Shown: piece after piece, positions 1-9,344 of the stretch | Position numbering within the stretch: the stretch's first letter is position 1 | Layout: each line of letters starts with the position of its first letter | Source: Bryobacteraceae bacterium | GTDB taxonomy: Bacteria > Acidobacteriota > Terriglobia > Bryobacterales > Bryobacteraceae | Length of the DNA: 64,000 nucleotides | Direction of reading: 5' to 3' | Assembly (NCBI GenBank): GCA_026129905.1 | Contig: JAHCHE010000009.1 | Span: 62,001 to 126,000 of the forward strand | Translations under genes and position numbers: made by a program | The notes under the pieces: model-generated | Seen by the model: only the letters and a program-made list of their open reading frames with translations | The model's database searches: none | Told to the model about the DNA's origin: nothing

Positions 1-405
1 GGCGGGAATGCCCGCTTCCGTGAGCCCCTGCCGGACGTGGTTCGACACCGCTAAGAAATGCGCAGCGCGGCGGTACTTCCACCGCGAGAGAAATCCCCGG
101 CCCACCGGGAACGCGACGCGGCGTGAAACCACCAGCCGTCGGACGGCCGCCAGAGCCGCCAGCGTGTGCGCTCTCGCCGTATGGGCATGAACGATGTCGA
201 AGCTCCTGGAAGCTCTCCAGAGGTCGCCGAAGCGCAGGGCCGCGACCGGCAGTCCGCCCTTGGCGGCGGCTGTGGAGAGCGGCGAGCCTTCCGGCGTCAT
301 CAACACGGATTCGTGCCCCGCGGCGAGCAGCGCCTGGCTCAGGTAGAACGCCTGCCATTGTCCCCCGCGCATTTGGAGGCCGGTATCGACGTGTAGGACG
401 CGCAC
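1..405 (-). CDS. Glycosyltransferase family 4 N-terminal domain (partial, runs off left edge)
   Basis: About 135 residues of the N-terminal Rossmann half of a GT-B glycosyltransferase can be read on the minus strand. It opens with a beta strand followed by the glycine-rich stretch DTGLQMRGGQ, and later has DIVHAHTARAHTLAAL, the usual acceptor-side pattern of GT4 (WaaG/PelF-like) enzymes. The C-terminal donor-binding half lies outside the window. The first usable codon is GTG at 405, 11 bases after the stop of the upstream glycosyltransferase, so the two are probably co-transcribed. The family is clear; the sugar and acceptor are unknown, with cell-surface glycan assembly the likely role. Confidence 0.8.
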   Translation of the reverse strand, partial: MRVLHVDTGLQMRGGQWQAFYLSQALLAAGHESVLMTPEGSPLSTAAAKGGLPVAALRFGDLWRASRSFDIVHAHTARAHTLAALAAVRRLVVSRRVAFPVGRGFLSRWKYRRAAHFLAVSNHVRQGLTEAGIPA

Positions 406-416
406 CCGGCGAATCC

Positions 417-1163
417 CTATCGATCCGGAGTCATGAACCGCGCCTTCGCGTACTTGATGAAGTTGTAGAGACCGGCCATGTAGGCGATTGCCAGCCCTTC
501 CATGCCGTCCAGAAAACCTCGGTTCACCACGTAGCTGCGGAAGAACGTCCACGGCGGGTCGAGCAGAAGATGCCGCCACCCGATGCGAACTCCTTCGGCC
601 GCCAGTTGCTGCGCCGCCAGCGTGGTATAGCGGTTCATCGTCTCCAGGTGCTGCGACAGCGAATCGCAGGTGAAATGGAGGAGGTTCGATTCCAGGTGGC
701 CGACGCTGCCGGAGACCTCGACGCGTTCGTGAACGTAGTTGCCCGTCCATCGCCCCTTGCACCGGTTGTACAGGCGGATCTTGCGGTCCGGATACCAGCC
801 GGAATGGAGGATCCACCGGCCCAGGTACTGGGCGAGCCGCGGGACCGTGTAGGCGTCGTACTGAGGCCCGTTCTTCTTGATCTGCCAGATTTCCCCCTCC
901 AGCGCCTCGCTCAGCGACTCGTCCGCGTCGAGCGAGAAGATCCAGTCGAAGCGCGCCTCTTCGGCCGCGAAGTTCTTCTGCCGGGCGAAACCCTGCCAGG
1001 GATGTTCCAGCACCCGCGCTCCCAGCTTGTCGGCGATCTCCACGGTCCGGTCCACCGAGCCGCTGTCCACCACCACCACCTCGTCGCAGAAGCGAAGGCT
1101 TTCAATCGCCCGGGCGATGTTCTTCTGCTCGTTGTAAGTGATAATCGTGGCGGAGATCTTCAT
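417..1163 (-). CDS. Glycosyltransferase family 2, LPS core type
   Basis: A 248-residue GT-A glycosyltransferase. It starts KISATIITYNEQKNI, the first strand of GT2 enzymes, has the nucleotide-sugar loop VVVDSGSVDRT near residues 35-45, and the metal-binding DxD-type motif SLDADES near residue 78. The overall form resembles WaaE/KdtX-like enzymes that add a beta-linked sugar to the lipopolysaccharide core, but the acceptor cannot be told from sequence. The ATG at 1163 overlaps the stop of the M50 protease gene (TGATG), which implies translational coupling and decides this start over a longer reading that runs through the protease gene in another frame. Confidence 0.88.
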   Translation of the reverse strand: MKISATIITYNEQKNIARAIESLRFCDEVVVVDSGSVDRTVEIADKLGARVLEHPWQGFARQKNFAAEEARFDWIFSLDADESLSEALEGEIWQIKKNGPQYDAYTVPRLAQYLGRWILHSGWYPDRKIRLYNRCKGRWTGNYVHERVEVSGSVGHLESNLLHFTCDSLSQHLETMNRYTTLAAQQLAAEGVRIGWRHLLLDPPWTFFRSYVVNRGFLDGMEGLAIAYMAGLYNFIKYAKARFMTPDR

Positions 1164-2143
1164 CAATAGCCGCTGCTGAATCCAACCGGCGCCAGCGTGA
1201 AGCAGAGAAGGAAAATCGCCAGGGCCAGCGCGCCCAGCTTGCGCCGCCCCGTTCCGAGATCGGAACGATCCTGAATCGAGGGATGCCGCATCCCGAGGAT
1301 GAACAATACGGCCGCCCACACGAGCCAACCGTACGAGCCAGATAGCAGGCCGATCGGTATCAGCGCCGCGACAAAGACGAACGAAAGCGCCTTGTGCCGC
1401 CTGCCCACAAACGAGTACAGGATGTGCCCGCCGTCGAGTTGCCCGATCGGCAGCAGGTTCAATGCGGTGGCCAGCATCCCCACCCAGGCCGCCCGCGCGA
1501 TCGGGTGCAGCGCGATATCGCTGGAACTCACACCCGGAAATATCGCCGCTTCCAGCAGGCGCTGCAGCGCCGGCGCGCCGAAGATCAGCTCTCCGCGGTC
1601 GGCTATGCCCGGGATGATCCGCGAATACGCCAGCCCGATCGCCAGCGCCGGCAGCAGCGCCACGAAACCAGCCAAGGGCCCGGCGATGCCCACATCGAAC
1701 AGCGCCTTTCGCGTGTAGATCGGCGAGCGGATTCGGATGAACGCTCCCAGCGTCCCGATAAGGGTTGGCGCCGGAAGGAAGAACGGCAGCGTCGCATTCA
1801 CCCGGTAGTATTGACACGCAAGGTAGTGCCCCATCTCGTGCGCCATCAGGATGGCTAACAGCGTGAGCGAAAAGGGCAGGCCCCGCAGCAGTTCCATCGG
1901 GTGCCGCAGGAACTGCGCCATAATCGACAAGTCGTCCTCGGTGAACGCCGGCAGGTTGTACTCGAAATTGTGCGCCATCCGCGCGCCGACGGCCGTGGTC
2001 GTGATCAAAGTGATCGCGAACAACAGGACGTTAATCCAGTACCGCTGTTTCGTTTTGCGCGCAACCACCGCCTCGGCGATGCGCGCAGACCCGTCCATCG
2101 GTCCGTACGGCAGGTAAACAGGGGGTAGGCCCTGACTGCTCAC
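1163..2143 (-). CDS. Site-2 protease family (M50) membrane metallopeptidase
   Basis: A 326-residue polytopic membrane protein with the zinc-binding HEMGH motif at residues 102-106 inside a hydrophobic segment and a second motif LPIGQLDGGH near residue 235, which supplies the third metal ligand (Asp) in M50 proteases. Such enzymes cut within transmembrane segments, for instance of anti-sigma factors; the substrate here is unknown. There is no PDZ domain, so it is of the compact form. The start is a GTG at 2143 without a strong ribosome site; an in-frame ATG at 2098 is an alternative. It lies 9 bp after the HU-like gene and overlaps the following glycosyltransferase. Confidence 0.88.
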   Translation of the reverse strand: MSSQGLPPVYLPYGPMDGSARIAEAVVARKTKQRYWINVLLFAITLITTTAVGARMAHNFEYNLPAFTEDDLSIMAQFLRHPMELLRGLPFSLTLLAILMAHEMGHYLACQYYRVNATLPFFLPAPTLIGTLGAFIRIRSPIYTRKALFDVGIAGPLAGFVALLPALAIGLAYSRIIPGIADRGELIFGAPALQRLLEAAIFPGVSSSDIALHPIARAAWVGMLATALNLLPIGQLDGGHILYSFVGRRHKALSFVFVAALIPIGLLSGSYGWLVWAAVLFILGMRHPSIQDRSDLGTGRRKLGALALAIFLLCFTLAPVGFSSGY

Positions 2144-2152
2144 AGGTTTTCG

Positions 2153-2422
2153 CTACTGCAGTTGTTGCAGCTCCTTCCCCGGTTTGAACCGGACGGCCTT
2201 GCCTGGAGGGATCGCCACCTCCGCGCCCGTTCGGGGATTCCGGCCGATGCCGGTTTTGCGGGGCCGCACGTTGAAGATGCCGAATCCGCGCAGTTCGATG
2301 CGCTCGCCTTGCCCGAGCGCCCGCTTCATGCTCTCGAACACCGTCTCCACGGCCATCTCCGCTTTGGTCTTCGTTATCCCGGTTTTGTTCACGACCTCAT
2401 TGATAATATCGGCTTTGATCAA
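2153..2422 (-). CDS. HU/IHF family DNA-binding protein
   Basis: An 89-residue protein with the full HU/IHF fold: an N-terminal helical dimerisation part (residues 1-45, KADIINEVVNKTG) and the beta-arm with the signature GFGIFNVRPRKTGIGRNPRTG, followed by IPPGKAVRFKPGKEL. It binds and bends DNA as a dimer. The start is a TTG at 2422 preceded by GGAGG six bases upstream. An ATG five bases further upstream reads ATG TTT TGA and would make only a two-residue peptide, so TTG is preferred. It is the first gene of a run leading to the M50 protease and glycosyltransferases. HU and IHF cannot be separated by sequence alone. Confidence 0.93.
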   Translation of the reverse strand: MIKADIINEVVNKTGITKTKAEMAVETVFESMKRALGQGERIELRGFGIFNVRPRKTGIGRNPRTGAEVAIPPGKAVRFKPGKELQQLQ

Positions 2423-2615
2423 AACATCCTCCGAAACTAGAGATGCCGCGGGTCGGCGGTTGCAAACTTAATGATAAGAAGGGGCTTAACGTCCTGTCAA
2501 GCCGGCGCGTCCCCGAACGCCCATCTTCCTCTCACGCGTTCATCTTAATGGAAGCGCCGCGGCATGCGCAGGGGCGCGCCAGACGGAGGGAACGCCGAAC
2601 CAGAACAGCCCCTCC

Positions 2616-4280
2616 TTACGGCAGATAAAAAATCGCCTTCGCGAGCAGGATCAAGCCGACGACCACCGCGCCCGCCGTAATCAACCCGTTGATGTCGACG
2701 CGAAAGCGGCGGTAGAAGCGGCCCACTCCCTTCATGATGCCGGAATTGAACAAGTGGACCACCAGCAGGTCGTGACCCGGCTCCCTTACTTCCCTCTCCT
2801 CGCCCGTCGCCTCGTCGAGTTCCATGCGGGTGTCCAGCCGCTCGTAGAACGTCCGCAGACGCTTTTCGTGCTCGGGCTTCGTCGCCAGGCTCACCACCAC
2901 GACGGCGGCGAAACCGCAGATCATCGCGATGGCGAAGTTCTCCGCGTCCCATCGCAGCCAAGCGCCGAACTCGCGACGGGTCAGCGTAAAGAAGACCACG
3001 CTCGAGATGAGAAGACTGGCGAGCGCCCCGTGGCGGTTGGCGCGCTTCCAGGAGAGGCCGGCAAACAGGCTGATGCCCATGAACGCCGCGATCGTTTCGG
3101 TGAACAGAAAGGCTTCCAGGACTACGTCCACGTACAGCGCGAACACGACGCCGAGCATCGTGACGATCACTCCCGACCACCGGCCGATGCTCAGGTAGTG
3201 CCGGTCCGAGGCGCCCGGCGCCGCGTAACGGCGGTAGAGATTCTGCGTGAAGAGCGCGCCGCTGTCGACAATGAAAGCCGAACAGGTGGACATATTGGCG
3301 GCCATGACGCAAGCGATCATCAGCCCCACCGAGCCCGGAAACAGCAACTCTCGCGTGGCGTACCCGAATGCGTCTTCCCGGTCGCTCAGCGCGACGCCTT
3401 GCCGCGCCAGCATCGCTACCACGATCAGCCCCACCAACGCCCAGCCCACCGTACAGAAGCGCTTGATGAAGTTGCCGTAGGTCATCCCGGCGCGGCAACT
3501 CCGCTCCGTCCGCCCCGTGCCGACGGCGGCCAACTGGTGCGGCTGCGAGACGATGCCGATCAGGCCGTTCACCGTCAGCATCGCGATGACGAAGACGCTG
3601 ATGTCTCCCGGCGTCACCATCGACAGCATGTTCGCGGGAAGTTCTTCGCGCAGCGCGCTGAACCCGCCGATCCGCGCCAGCCCCAGCGGGATCAGCATGA
3701 ACGACAGAAGGATGATGAACACGCTCTGGACGAAGTTCGTGTAGGCGGACGAGACCAGCCCTCCGAAAAAGCTATACGCGAGAAATGCCGCCGTCATCCC
3801 CAGGACAACGGCGTTCGGCGAGAGTTCGCCGCCAGTGGCCGCGCTCACCAGCTTTCCGGCGCCTTTCAGCATCGCGCCGACGTTGAACGTCAGGAAAGCC
3901 AGCGCGAACACGACGTAAACGGCGCCCATGAAGTTGCCGTAGCGATCCTCGTACACCTCGCCCGTGGTCGTGCGGCGAAACCGGCGAAAAATCGGTCCGA
4001 GCAGCCAATAGAACGGCGTGATGAAGAGGTTCTTCCACTGGAACCAAATGGCGGAGTACCCCGACTGGTACACCGCCCCGGCCAGCGACACCGGCATTTC
4101 GGCATGCGTGCCGATGCCGAACGATTGCGCGATCAGAAGCCACACGCTGAATCCGCGGCGGCCGAGGAAGTAGTCCTCCGTTCCCTTTACGCGTCGGGCG
4201 ACGATCAGCCCGATGGCGATATTCAGAGCGAAGTATACGATGATGACAACCCAATCAAGCCAGTGGAGGGCGATTTTCAT
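2616..4280 (-). CDS. Sodium:solute symporter family transporter
   Basis: A 554-residue integral membrane protein of the SSS (SLC5-like) family with about 13 predicted hydrophobic segments. It begins WLDWVVIIVYFALNIAIGL and carries the family-typical GTEDYFLGRRGFSVWLL after the first membrane helix. A polar cytoplasmic insert (KPEHEKRLRTFYERLDTR) occurs near residue 470. It should take up an organic solute with sodium. The substrate is not evident; several acidobacterial relatives sit beside sugar-catabolism genes, but none is seen here. Single gene with ATG start; the upstream gap of about 150 bp separates it from the nitrilase gene. Confidence 0.88.
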   Translation of the reverse strand: MKIALHWLDWVVIIVYFALNIAIGLIVARRVKGTEDYFLGRRGFSVWLLIAQSFGIGTHAEMPVSLAGAVYQSGYSAIWFQWKNLFITPFYWLLGPIFRRFRRTTTGEVYEDRYGNFMGAVYVVFALAFLTFNVGAMLKGAGKLVSAATGGELSPNAVVLGMTAAFLAYSFFGGLVSSAYTNFVQSVFIILLSFMLIPLGLARIGGFSALREELPANMLSMVTPGDISVFVIAMLTVNGLIGIVSQPHQLAAVGTGRTERSCRAGMTYGNFIKRFCTVGWALVGLIVVAMLARQGVALSDREDAFGYATRELLFPGSVGLMIACVMAANMSTCSAFIVDSGALFTQNLYRRYAAPGASDRHYLSIGRWSGVIVTMLGVVFALYVDVVLEAFLFTETIAAFMGISLFAGLSWKRANRHGALASLLISSVVFFTLTRREFGAWLRWDAENFAIAMICGFAAVVVVSLATKPEHEKRLRTFYERLDTRMELDEATGEEREVREPGHDLLVVHLFNSGIMKGVGRFYRRFRVDINGLITAGAVVVGLILLAKAIFYLP

Positions 4281-4434
4281 GGCGGAGGCCCATTATACGA
4301 AACTGCGGATCGTCGTCCCTGTGCCCCTGCGGCCGCGGCCCCAAACCACCGCTGCCTGGGCGCGCGGTCCAGCCTCGGTCCAGCCCCCCCCGCGATGTGG
4401 AACGTGGCTCACGCGACAGCAGGTCGGGACCTGC

Positions 4435-5754
4435 CTACCGGACGAGCATCGCCGGCTCCACCGGAACGTCCAGCCGGAGTTCCTTCATGAACCGGCCGCG
4501 CATATAACCGAGCCAGTCGTCCGTATAGCGGTGGTTGAGATCCACCGTCGCGACCGCCGCCGTCCCCTGCTCGCGCGCGATGGCCAGCACTTCGCCGTCG
4601 GGATCGAGAATGTGGGTGGGATAATCGTATCCCGAGGCCGCGAGGAAGACCTGGTTTTCAATGGCCCGGGCCCTGCCAAGCGGGACGCTGCCTCCCCAGA
4701 TCGGCATCAGGATCATCTCGGCGCCGCGAAGAGCAAGGCCGCGCGCCGGGTCCGCGTATTGCACGTCCCAGCAGATCATGATGCCGATCTTGCCGAAATC
4801 GGTCTGAAACACCGGATAATCGGACCCCGCCGTGATGCCGGCCTCGGTCTCTTCGCGCGGGATGTAGACCTTGCGATACTTGCCCGCGTATTTTCCCGAC
4901 CGGTCGATGAGTACCGCCGTGTTGTAGATGGCGGGTCCTTCCCGCTCGTAGATCCCGGCCACGATGTAGGCGTCGTGCCGCCTGGCCGCCTCGCCCAGCC
5001 GTTCGGTCGTCGGCCCGGGTATCGGCTCAGCCACCTCCGCGTATTTCTTGCCGGTGTCAACCACCGTGATGCCCTCCGGCAGCACGATGACGTCCACCTT
5101 CCCCGTCACCGTCCTGTCGATCACTTCAATGAAGCGCGCAACGTTGTTTTCCGGAGAAGCGTCCGTCCGCGGGCGATACTTGATGGAGGCGACCGTCACC
5201 GGGCGCGGCAGTGGCGGCGAGATGGGCGTGAGCGAGATATCGTCCCACCAGACTGTGCCGGTGGGACAGTCCCACATCAGCAATTGCAGGCGAACGCCGC
5301 TGGCGCCCTTGGGAGCCGGAGCGTCCATGCTCACCCGCTTCCAGTCGCCGACTACCTGTGTCGCGAAGACGTAGTCCGGTTTGCCGGCCCGTTTGCCCTC
5401 GGCGGTAATCCAGTCCAGGCGCGGTACCACCTGCCGCGGCTCGTATGCGACATGCTCCGTCCGGTAGTAGGCCACGAATCGGTACCACTGACCCGGCCGG
5501 ATTCCGTTTACCACCCGTTCCCAGCCGCCGCTGGCCGCTGTGTTACTGGCCCCCGAGACAACCAGCGCGCCGGGCTCTCCCCGAAAATTCACTTCGTCGA
5601 CGTACACCCGCGGCGCGCTTTCCTCGCGCGCGGCCCAGACCTGCCAGCCGACGGGCAAGCCGCCAGGCGCGCTCGCGAACGAGGATTGCTCGAACAGTGG
5701 CTCCGCGCCTGCCGCGAGGGCCGAAATTACGATGAGCAATAGTGCGGATTTCAT
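4435..5754 (-). CDS. Exported carbon-nitrogen hydrolase (nitrilase superfamily) with N-terminal beta domain
   Basis: A 439-residue protein with a signal peptide (first 17 residues, ending AAGAEP), a beta-rich domain of about 160 residues that looks like a carbohydrate-binding or jelly-roll module (WYRFVAYYRTE, TVWWDDISL), and a C-terminal nitrilase domain from about residue 185. The Glu-Lys-Cys triad is intact: Glu227 (VLPEGI), Lys295 (YRKVYIP) and Cys328 (IMICWDVQ). The enzyme should hydrolyse an amide or related C-N bond outside the cytoplasm. Secretion and the extra N-terminal domain are unusual for this mostly cytosolic superfamily. The substrate is unknown. Confidence 0.85.
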   Translation of the reverse strand: MKSALLLIVISALAAGAEPLFEQSSFASAPGGLPVGWQVWAAREESAPRVYVDEVNFRGEPGALVVSGASNTAASGGWERVVNGIRPGQWYRFVAYYRTEHVAYEPRQVVPRLDWITAEGKRAGKPDYVFATQVVGDWKRVSMDAPAPKGASGVRLQLLMWDCPTGTVWWDDISLTPISPPLPRPVTVASIKYRPRTDASPENNVARFIEVIDRTVTGKVDVIVLPEGITVVDTGKKYAEVAEPIPGPTTERLGEAARRHDAYIVAGIYEREGPAIYNTAVLIDRSGKYAGKYRKVYIPREETEAGITAGSDYPVFQTDFGKIGIMICWDVQYADPARGLALRGAEMILMPIWGGSVPLGRARAIENQVFLAASGYDYPTHILDPDGEVLAIAREQGTAAVATVDLNHRYTDDWLGYMRGRFMKELRLDVPVEPAMLVR

Positions 5755-5876
5755 CTCTGCGTCAATTATAGCCGGGCGCGGGGCGTCGGCCCACGCAACG
5801 GTAAATCCCTGCCGGGGATTTATCGAGGTATTCTGTCTTTTTGGTCCGCTCGCGGAGACTCGACGCTAGACCAACG

Positions 5877-7085
5877 CTAGACCGCTTTCAAGCCGTACAG
5901 TTTGGCGGCGTTGTTGCGGTAGACCTTTTTCAACACGTCGTCGGGCAGGCCGATCCCGTAGATGCGCCATCGTCCCTGCGGCGGTACGGCCGCCGGCGAG
6001 TAGTCGAAATATTCGTCCATCGTTTCGAAGAACCGGAAATAACAGCGGTACATCGCCGGCTTCAGGTCCTGTTGCGGATACGCTTCGCCATTCGGCGTCG
6101 CGTCCGTGCCGAACATGATCCGGTCCGCATACTTCAGGAAGAACTTCCGCGCGCTGTATGGCTGCCGCCCGAGTTCTCCGAGCCGAGCCCCGGTCTCCAC
6201 GTAGAGGTTCGGATACCGGTCCAGCCATTGCGAAACTTCTCCCAGGTTCTCCGGGTGGTTCGCGATGTGGTATCCGACGAATTTCGTCTTCGGATGTTTC
6301 TCGAACATCCGGTTGCGCGCCGCCAGCAACTCGGGCTTGCTCGGATAGTCCTTGCCGTAGAACGACCAGTCCGGATGGTTTCCCAGCTCTTCCCACCGCT
6401 CGTTGAACCGGTCGATCGGCGTGAAGAACGCGTCGGGATCGGAGGTGTGTATGGAGACCGGCATGTTCAACTGGCCGGCCACGTCCCACATCGGATCGAA
6501 GCGCGGATCGTCCACCTTGATCAGCGGTCCCTCGTCGCCCCGCTCGCGCAGGTACACGCCGAGCGTCTTGAGTACCTTGATGCCGACCGCGCCGGCGTCC
6601 CTGGCCCGCTTGATCTCATCCGCCTGCCAGTTCGCATACCCCGGTTCGCCCACCTTGTCCCATGCCGGTTCCGTCATCGTCAGGAAGCGTCCCGGATGCC
6701 GCTTCACCAGTTCTTCCACCGTCCGCTGGAGGTCCTCCCCGTAGCCGCCCGTCGAGTTGATCAACGTCTCCACGTTCATCTCATCCATCCATCGGACGAT
6801 CTGGTCCACCTGTTCGGCGGGAATCTGCTTCGTGTTCGCTCCCATGTCCTTGCTGCTCTTGGTGGGATACATGTACACGTGCGTGTGGACGTCGATGGCC
6901 GGATACTTGGCTTTGTCCACCTTCGTTTCCGGAACCACCAGCATGCTCTTCGGTTCGAAATCGGTCAGATTCATCGTTGTTGTTGGCGCCGTTTCCTGGG
7001 CGCGCTCGGCCGGAGGCCGGCAGGAAGCCGCTGCCCCCGCGGCCGTCGTGGCCAGCAGGAATCGTCTACGTGTTGATGATGGCAT
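5877..7085 (-). CDS. Tat-exported amidohydrolase family protein
   Basis: A 402-residue metal-dependent hydrolase of the amidohydrolase-2 (TIM-barrel) type. The N-terminus has a twin-arginine signal (STRRRFLLATTAAG) followed by a Cys at residue 22 in a lipobox-like setting. The first metal motif DVHTHVYMYP is near residue 65, with VGYHIANHPENLGE and MFGTDATPNGEAYP toward the C-terminus supplying the other His and Asp ligands. Relatives act on aromatic acids or unknown small molecules (decarboxylation or hydrolysis). The gene is monocistronic and reads away from the esterase. The function is a family-level call only. Confidence 0.85.
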   Translation of the reverse strand: MPSSTRRRFLLATTAAGAAASCRPPAERAQETAPTTTMNLTDFEPKSMLVVPETKVDKAKYPAIDVHTHVYMYPTKSSKDMGANTKQIPAEQVDQIVRWMDEMNVETLINSTGGYGEDLQRTVEELVKRHPGRFLTMTEPAWDKVGEPGYANWQADEIKRARDAGAVGIKVLKTLGVYLRERGDEGPLIKVDDPRFDPMWDVAGQLNMPVSIHTSDPDAFFTPIDRFNERWEELGNHPDWSFYGKDYPSKPELLAARNRMFEKHPKTKFVGYHIANHPENLGEVSQWLDRYPNLYVETGARLGELGRQPYSARKFFLKYADRIMFGTDATPNGEAYPQQDLKPAMYRCYFRFFETMDEYFDYSPAAVPPQGRWRIYGIGLPDDVLKKVYRNNAAKLYGLKAV

Positions 7086-7171
7086 GAAGTTGCGTCCGAA
7101 GTCCTTTCTCGGGGTTGAATAAGAGTTGTCGCTCTTATTTTACCCTCGGGGGCCGGTCCCGTCCCGCGGCG

Positions 7172-8221
7172 TCACCGGAACGCGAGGCTCCGGGAAAAGA
7201 ACGGCAACATGGTCTTCTCGATCCGCTCGGCGACCCGGTTGGTGTGATTGCCCTCGTAGACCTCCGCCTGGTGGGCGATGCCGTAGTCGGTCAGCGTCCG
7301 TTCCAGCCTCCGGACGCCGGCCGCGATCGCCGCCTCCTCGGTCCCCGCGTCGAATCCGATCGCTTTCAGCCGTCTCAGGTTGTCGATGTACTGGTCGATC
7401 ATCGCCAGCGGCGCGTTGGCCGCCCACTTTGCCACGATCTCCGCCTGAAGCGCGCCGTTTACCCACGGCAGGTCGAGAAATAGCGGCGGCTTCCTTGGAT
7501 TGGGCGACCACGCCGCTCCGGACGCCAGCAGCGCCTTGGTGAGGAACTCCACCTTCTCGATCTGTTCCGGCGTCCGCACCGCTTCCGCCTCCGCAATCCG
7601 CTTGCCGTCCGCCAGCCCCGTGTTCGGCGTGAGACAGCAGGGATTCAGAAGATATACGCTCGAAAACACGTCCGGTCGCTTCATCCCGATCCGGAGCGCG
7701 CCATAGCCGCCCATCGAATGGCCCGCCAGGCCGCGCGAGGCCGCCGCCGCGATCGTCCGGTAGTGACGGTCGATGTGCGCCACCAGTTCATCCGCGACGA
7801 ACGCCTCCCAGTTGCCCGTGGTGACCGAATTCGAGTACATGCTGCCCTGGTACCGGGTGAACGCGTTCGGCGTGACGACGATCGTCTCGCGCGCCTCGCC
7901 GCCGGCCAGCGCTTTGTCGATTACCAGAGGCAGATTGATCCAGTGCTTCTGGATTCCGTACCATCTCGCATCGTCGTCCGTGAACCCGTGCAGCATGTAG
8001 ATCACCGGGTAGCGCCGGTTCCCTTCGCGATATCCCGGCGGCAGGTAAACGGAAACCTCGCGGTCCGCGGCGTCTCCGGCAAGGTTGCCTTCCAGGCCCT
8101 TGCCATGCGCCTTGACGCGCTCCACCGTTCCGGACGAAGCGCCCGTTTGCGGAAACACATGGACCGTTGCGCCGATCGCGATGGCCAGAATCAGGCCGAT
8201 CGTCCACCGCAGTGATCTCAT
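7172..8221 (-). CDS. Exported alpha/beta-hydrolase, esterase D/enterochelin-esterase type
   Basis: A 349-residue alpha/beta hydrolase. A signal peptide or anchor occupies residues 1-25 (TIGLILAIAIGATVHVFPQ). The oxyanion region is YPVIYMLHGFTDD near residue 75, and the nucleophile elbow is GHSMGGYG with Ser169. The C-terminal EGNHTNRVAER near residue 328 likely supplies the catalytic His. Such proteins (esterase family PF00756) cut esters of carbohydrates, siderophores or feruloyl groups. Divergently transcribed from ybaB across 174 bp. The substrate cannot be inferred. Confidence 0.85.
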   Translation of the reverse strand: MRSLRWTIGLILAIAIGATVHVFPQTGASSGTVERVKAHGKGLEGNLAGDAADREVSVYLPPGYREGNRRYPVIYMLHGFTDDDARWYGIQKHWINLPLVIDKALAGGEARETIVVTPNAFTRYQGSMYSNSVTTGNWEAFVADELVAHIDRHYRTIAAAASRGLAGHSMGGYGALRIGMKRPDVFSSVYLLNPCCLTPNTGLADGKRIAEAEAVRTPEQIEKVEFLTKALLASGAAWSPNPRKPPLFLDLPWVNGALQAEIVAKWAANAPLAMIDQYIDNLRRLKAIGFDAGTEEAAIAAGVRRLERTLTDYGIAHQAEVYEGNHTNRVAERIEKTMLPFFSRSLAFR

Positions 8222-8395
8222 CTCGTTTATCCTCTCCGCACCGGCCTCGGTCTCCGGCGCAGCTTGCTGCGCGCGCTCATCGGACCACGCCTCGAAGCCT
8301 TATGATAGTGCGGAACCCCAGGCGCCGAATGAGCCCCTAGCAAACCGTCCCGCCGCACGCTACGCTTGAGGAAGCAGCGCGGGAGCAATCCAATC

Positions 8396-8704
8396 ATGAA
8401 AATGCCCGGCAACATGCAGCAGATGATGAAGCAGGCCCAGCAGATGCAGGAGCGCCTGCAACAGGAAGTCGCCCTGATCCGCGTGGAAGCGTCGGCGGGC
8501 GGAGGAATGGTCACGGTCAAGATGGACGGCCAGAAGCACGTGCTCGGCGTAACAATCGATCCGGAAGTAGCCGGCGACGTCGAGATGCTCCAGGACATGG
8601 TCATGGCCGCCGTCAACGAAGCTGCCAAAAAGGTGGACGACGAGGCGCGGCAGAAGATGGGGGGACTCCTCGGAGGCATGGGCCTGCCGCCCGGGCTCTT
8701 CTAG
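8396..8704 (+). CDS. YbaB/EbfC family nucleoid-associated protein
   Basis: A 102-residue protein beginning with a Met/Gln-rich helix (NMQQMMKQAQQMQERLQQE) and the conserved ASAGGGMVTVKMDG strand, matching the YbaB/EbfC DNA-binding dimer. The ATG at 8396 has GGGAG ten bases upstream and gives the family's usual N-terminus; an in-frame TTG at 8366 is possible but unlikely. It is followed by recR three bases after its stop, the classic ybaB-recR arrangement. dnaX, often upstream in this cluster, is absent. Confidence 0.95.
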   Translation: MKMPGNMQQMMKQAQQMQERLQQEVALIRVEASAGGGMVTVKMDGQKHVLGVTIDPEVAGDVEMLQDMVMAAVNEAAKKVDDEARQKMGGLLGGMGLPPGLF

Positions 8705-8707
8705 CGC

Positions 8708-9307
8708 ATGCCCGATTTCGCCGAACCTCTGGCCAACCTGATCCAGGAATTCAAACGGTTGCCCGGCATCGGCCAGAAGTCCGCCCAGCGGCTGGCGTTT
8801 CATGTCTTACGCTCGGACCGCGCCGCCGCCGAGCGGTTTGCCCAGGCCGTGCTCGACGTCAAGGACAAGCTAGGCCTCTGCGAGACCTGCAACAACATCA
8901 GCGATGGCGATCTCTGCCCCTACTGCCGCGACCCGAACCGCGATCAGTCCGTCATCTGCGTGGTCGAGGAGCCGCACAACATTCTGCCCATCGAGACCAC
9001 CCGCAGCTACCAGGGCCTCTATCACGTCCTGCACGGGGCCATCTCGCCGCTGAGGGGCATCGGCCCGGAGCAGCTCAGGATCAAGAGCCTGCTCCAGCGG
9101 CTCGAGCGCCAGGAAGCGGCCGAGATCATCCTCGCCACCAATCCCACGGTCGAGGGCGAGGCCACCGCCTCGTACCTGTCTCGCCTCATGAAACCGCTTG
9201 GCCTGAAGGTAACCCGCATCGCGATGGGAATACCGGTGGGCAGCGACCTCGAGTTCGCCGACGAGGTCACGATGCTCAAGTCGCTGGAAAATCGAAAGGA
9301 AATGTAG
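8708..9307 (+). CDS. recR: Recombination mediator protein RecR
   Basis: A 199-residue protein with all RecR parts: the helix-hairpin-helix [19 protein letters not shown] (residues 17-35), a four-Cys zinc finger (Cys58, Cys61, Cys70, Cys73), and a TOPRIM domain with [12 protein letters not shown] and [13 protein letters not shown]. It acts with RecF/RecO to load RecA at gaps. The length is normal for the family (about 200). The gene directly follows ybaB and is probably co-transcribed with it. Confidence 0.97.
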   Translation: MPDFAEPLANLIQEFKRLPGIGQKSAQRLAFHVLRSDRAAAERFAQAVLDVKDKLGLCETCNNISDGDLCPYCRDPNRDQSVICVVEEPHNILPIETTRSYQGLYHVLHGAISPLRGIGPEQLRIKSLLQRLERQEAAEIILATNPTVEGEATASYLSRLMKPLGLKVTRIAMGIPVGSDLEFADEVTMLKSLENRKEM

Positions 9308-9344
9308 CCTCGGTCCGCCTTCGCGGGATTGCTAAGATCGAAAC

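Noticed and set aside
1164-1817. Upstream extension of the GT2 glycosyltransferase to 1817
   Set aside because: Residues before the ATG at 1163 are in another frame of the M50 protease gene; the start overlap with the protease stop fits better.
2754-4490. A 578-codon plus-strand frame
   Set aside because: Opposite the sodium symporter; composition typical of a shadow.
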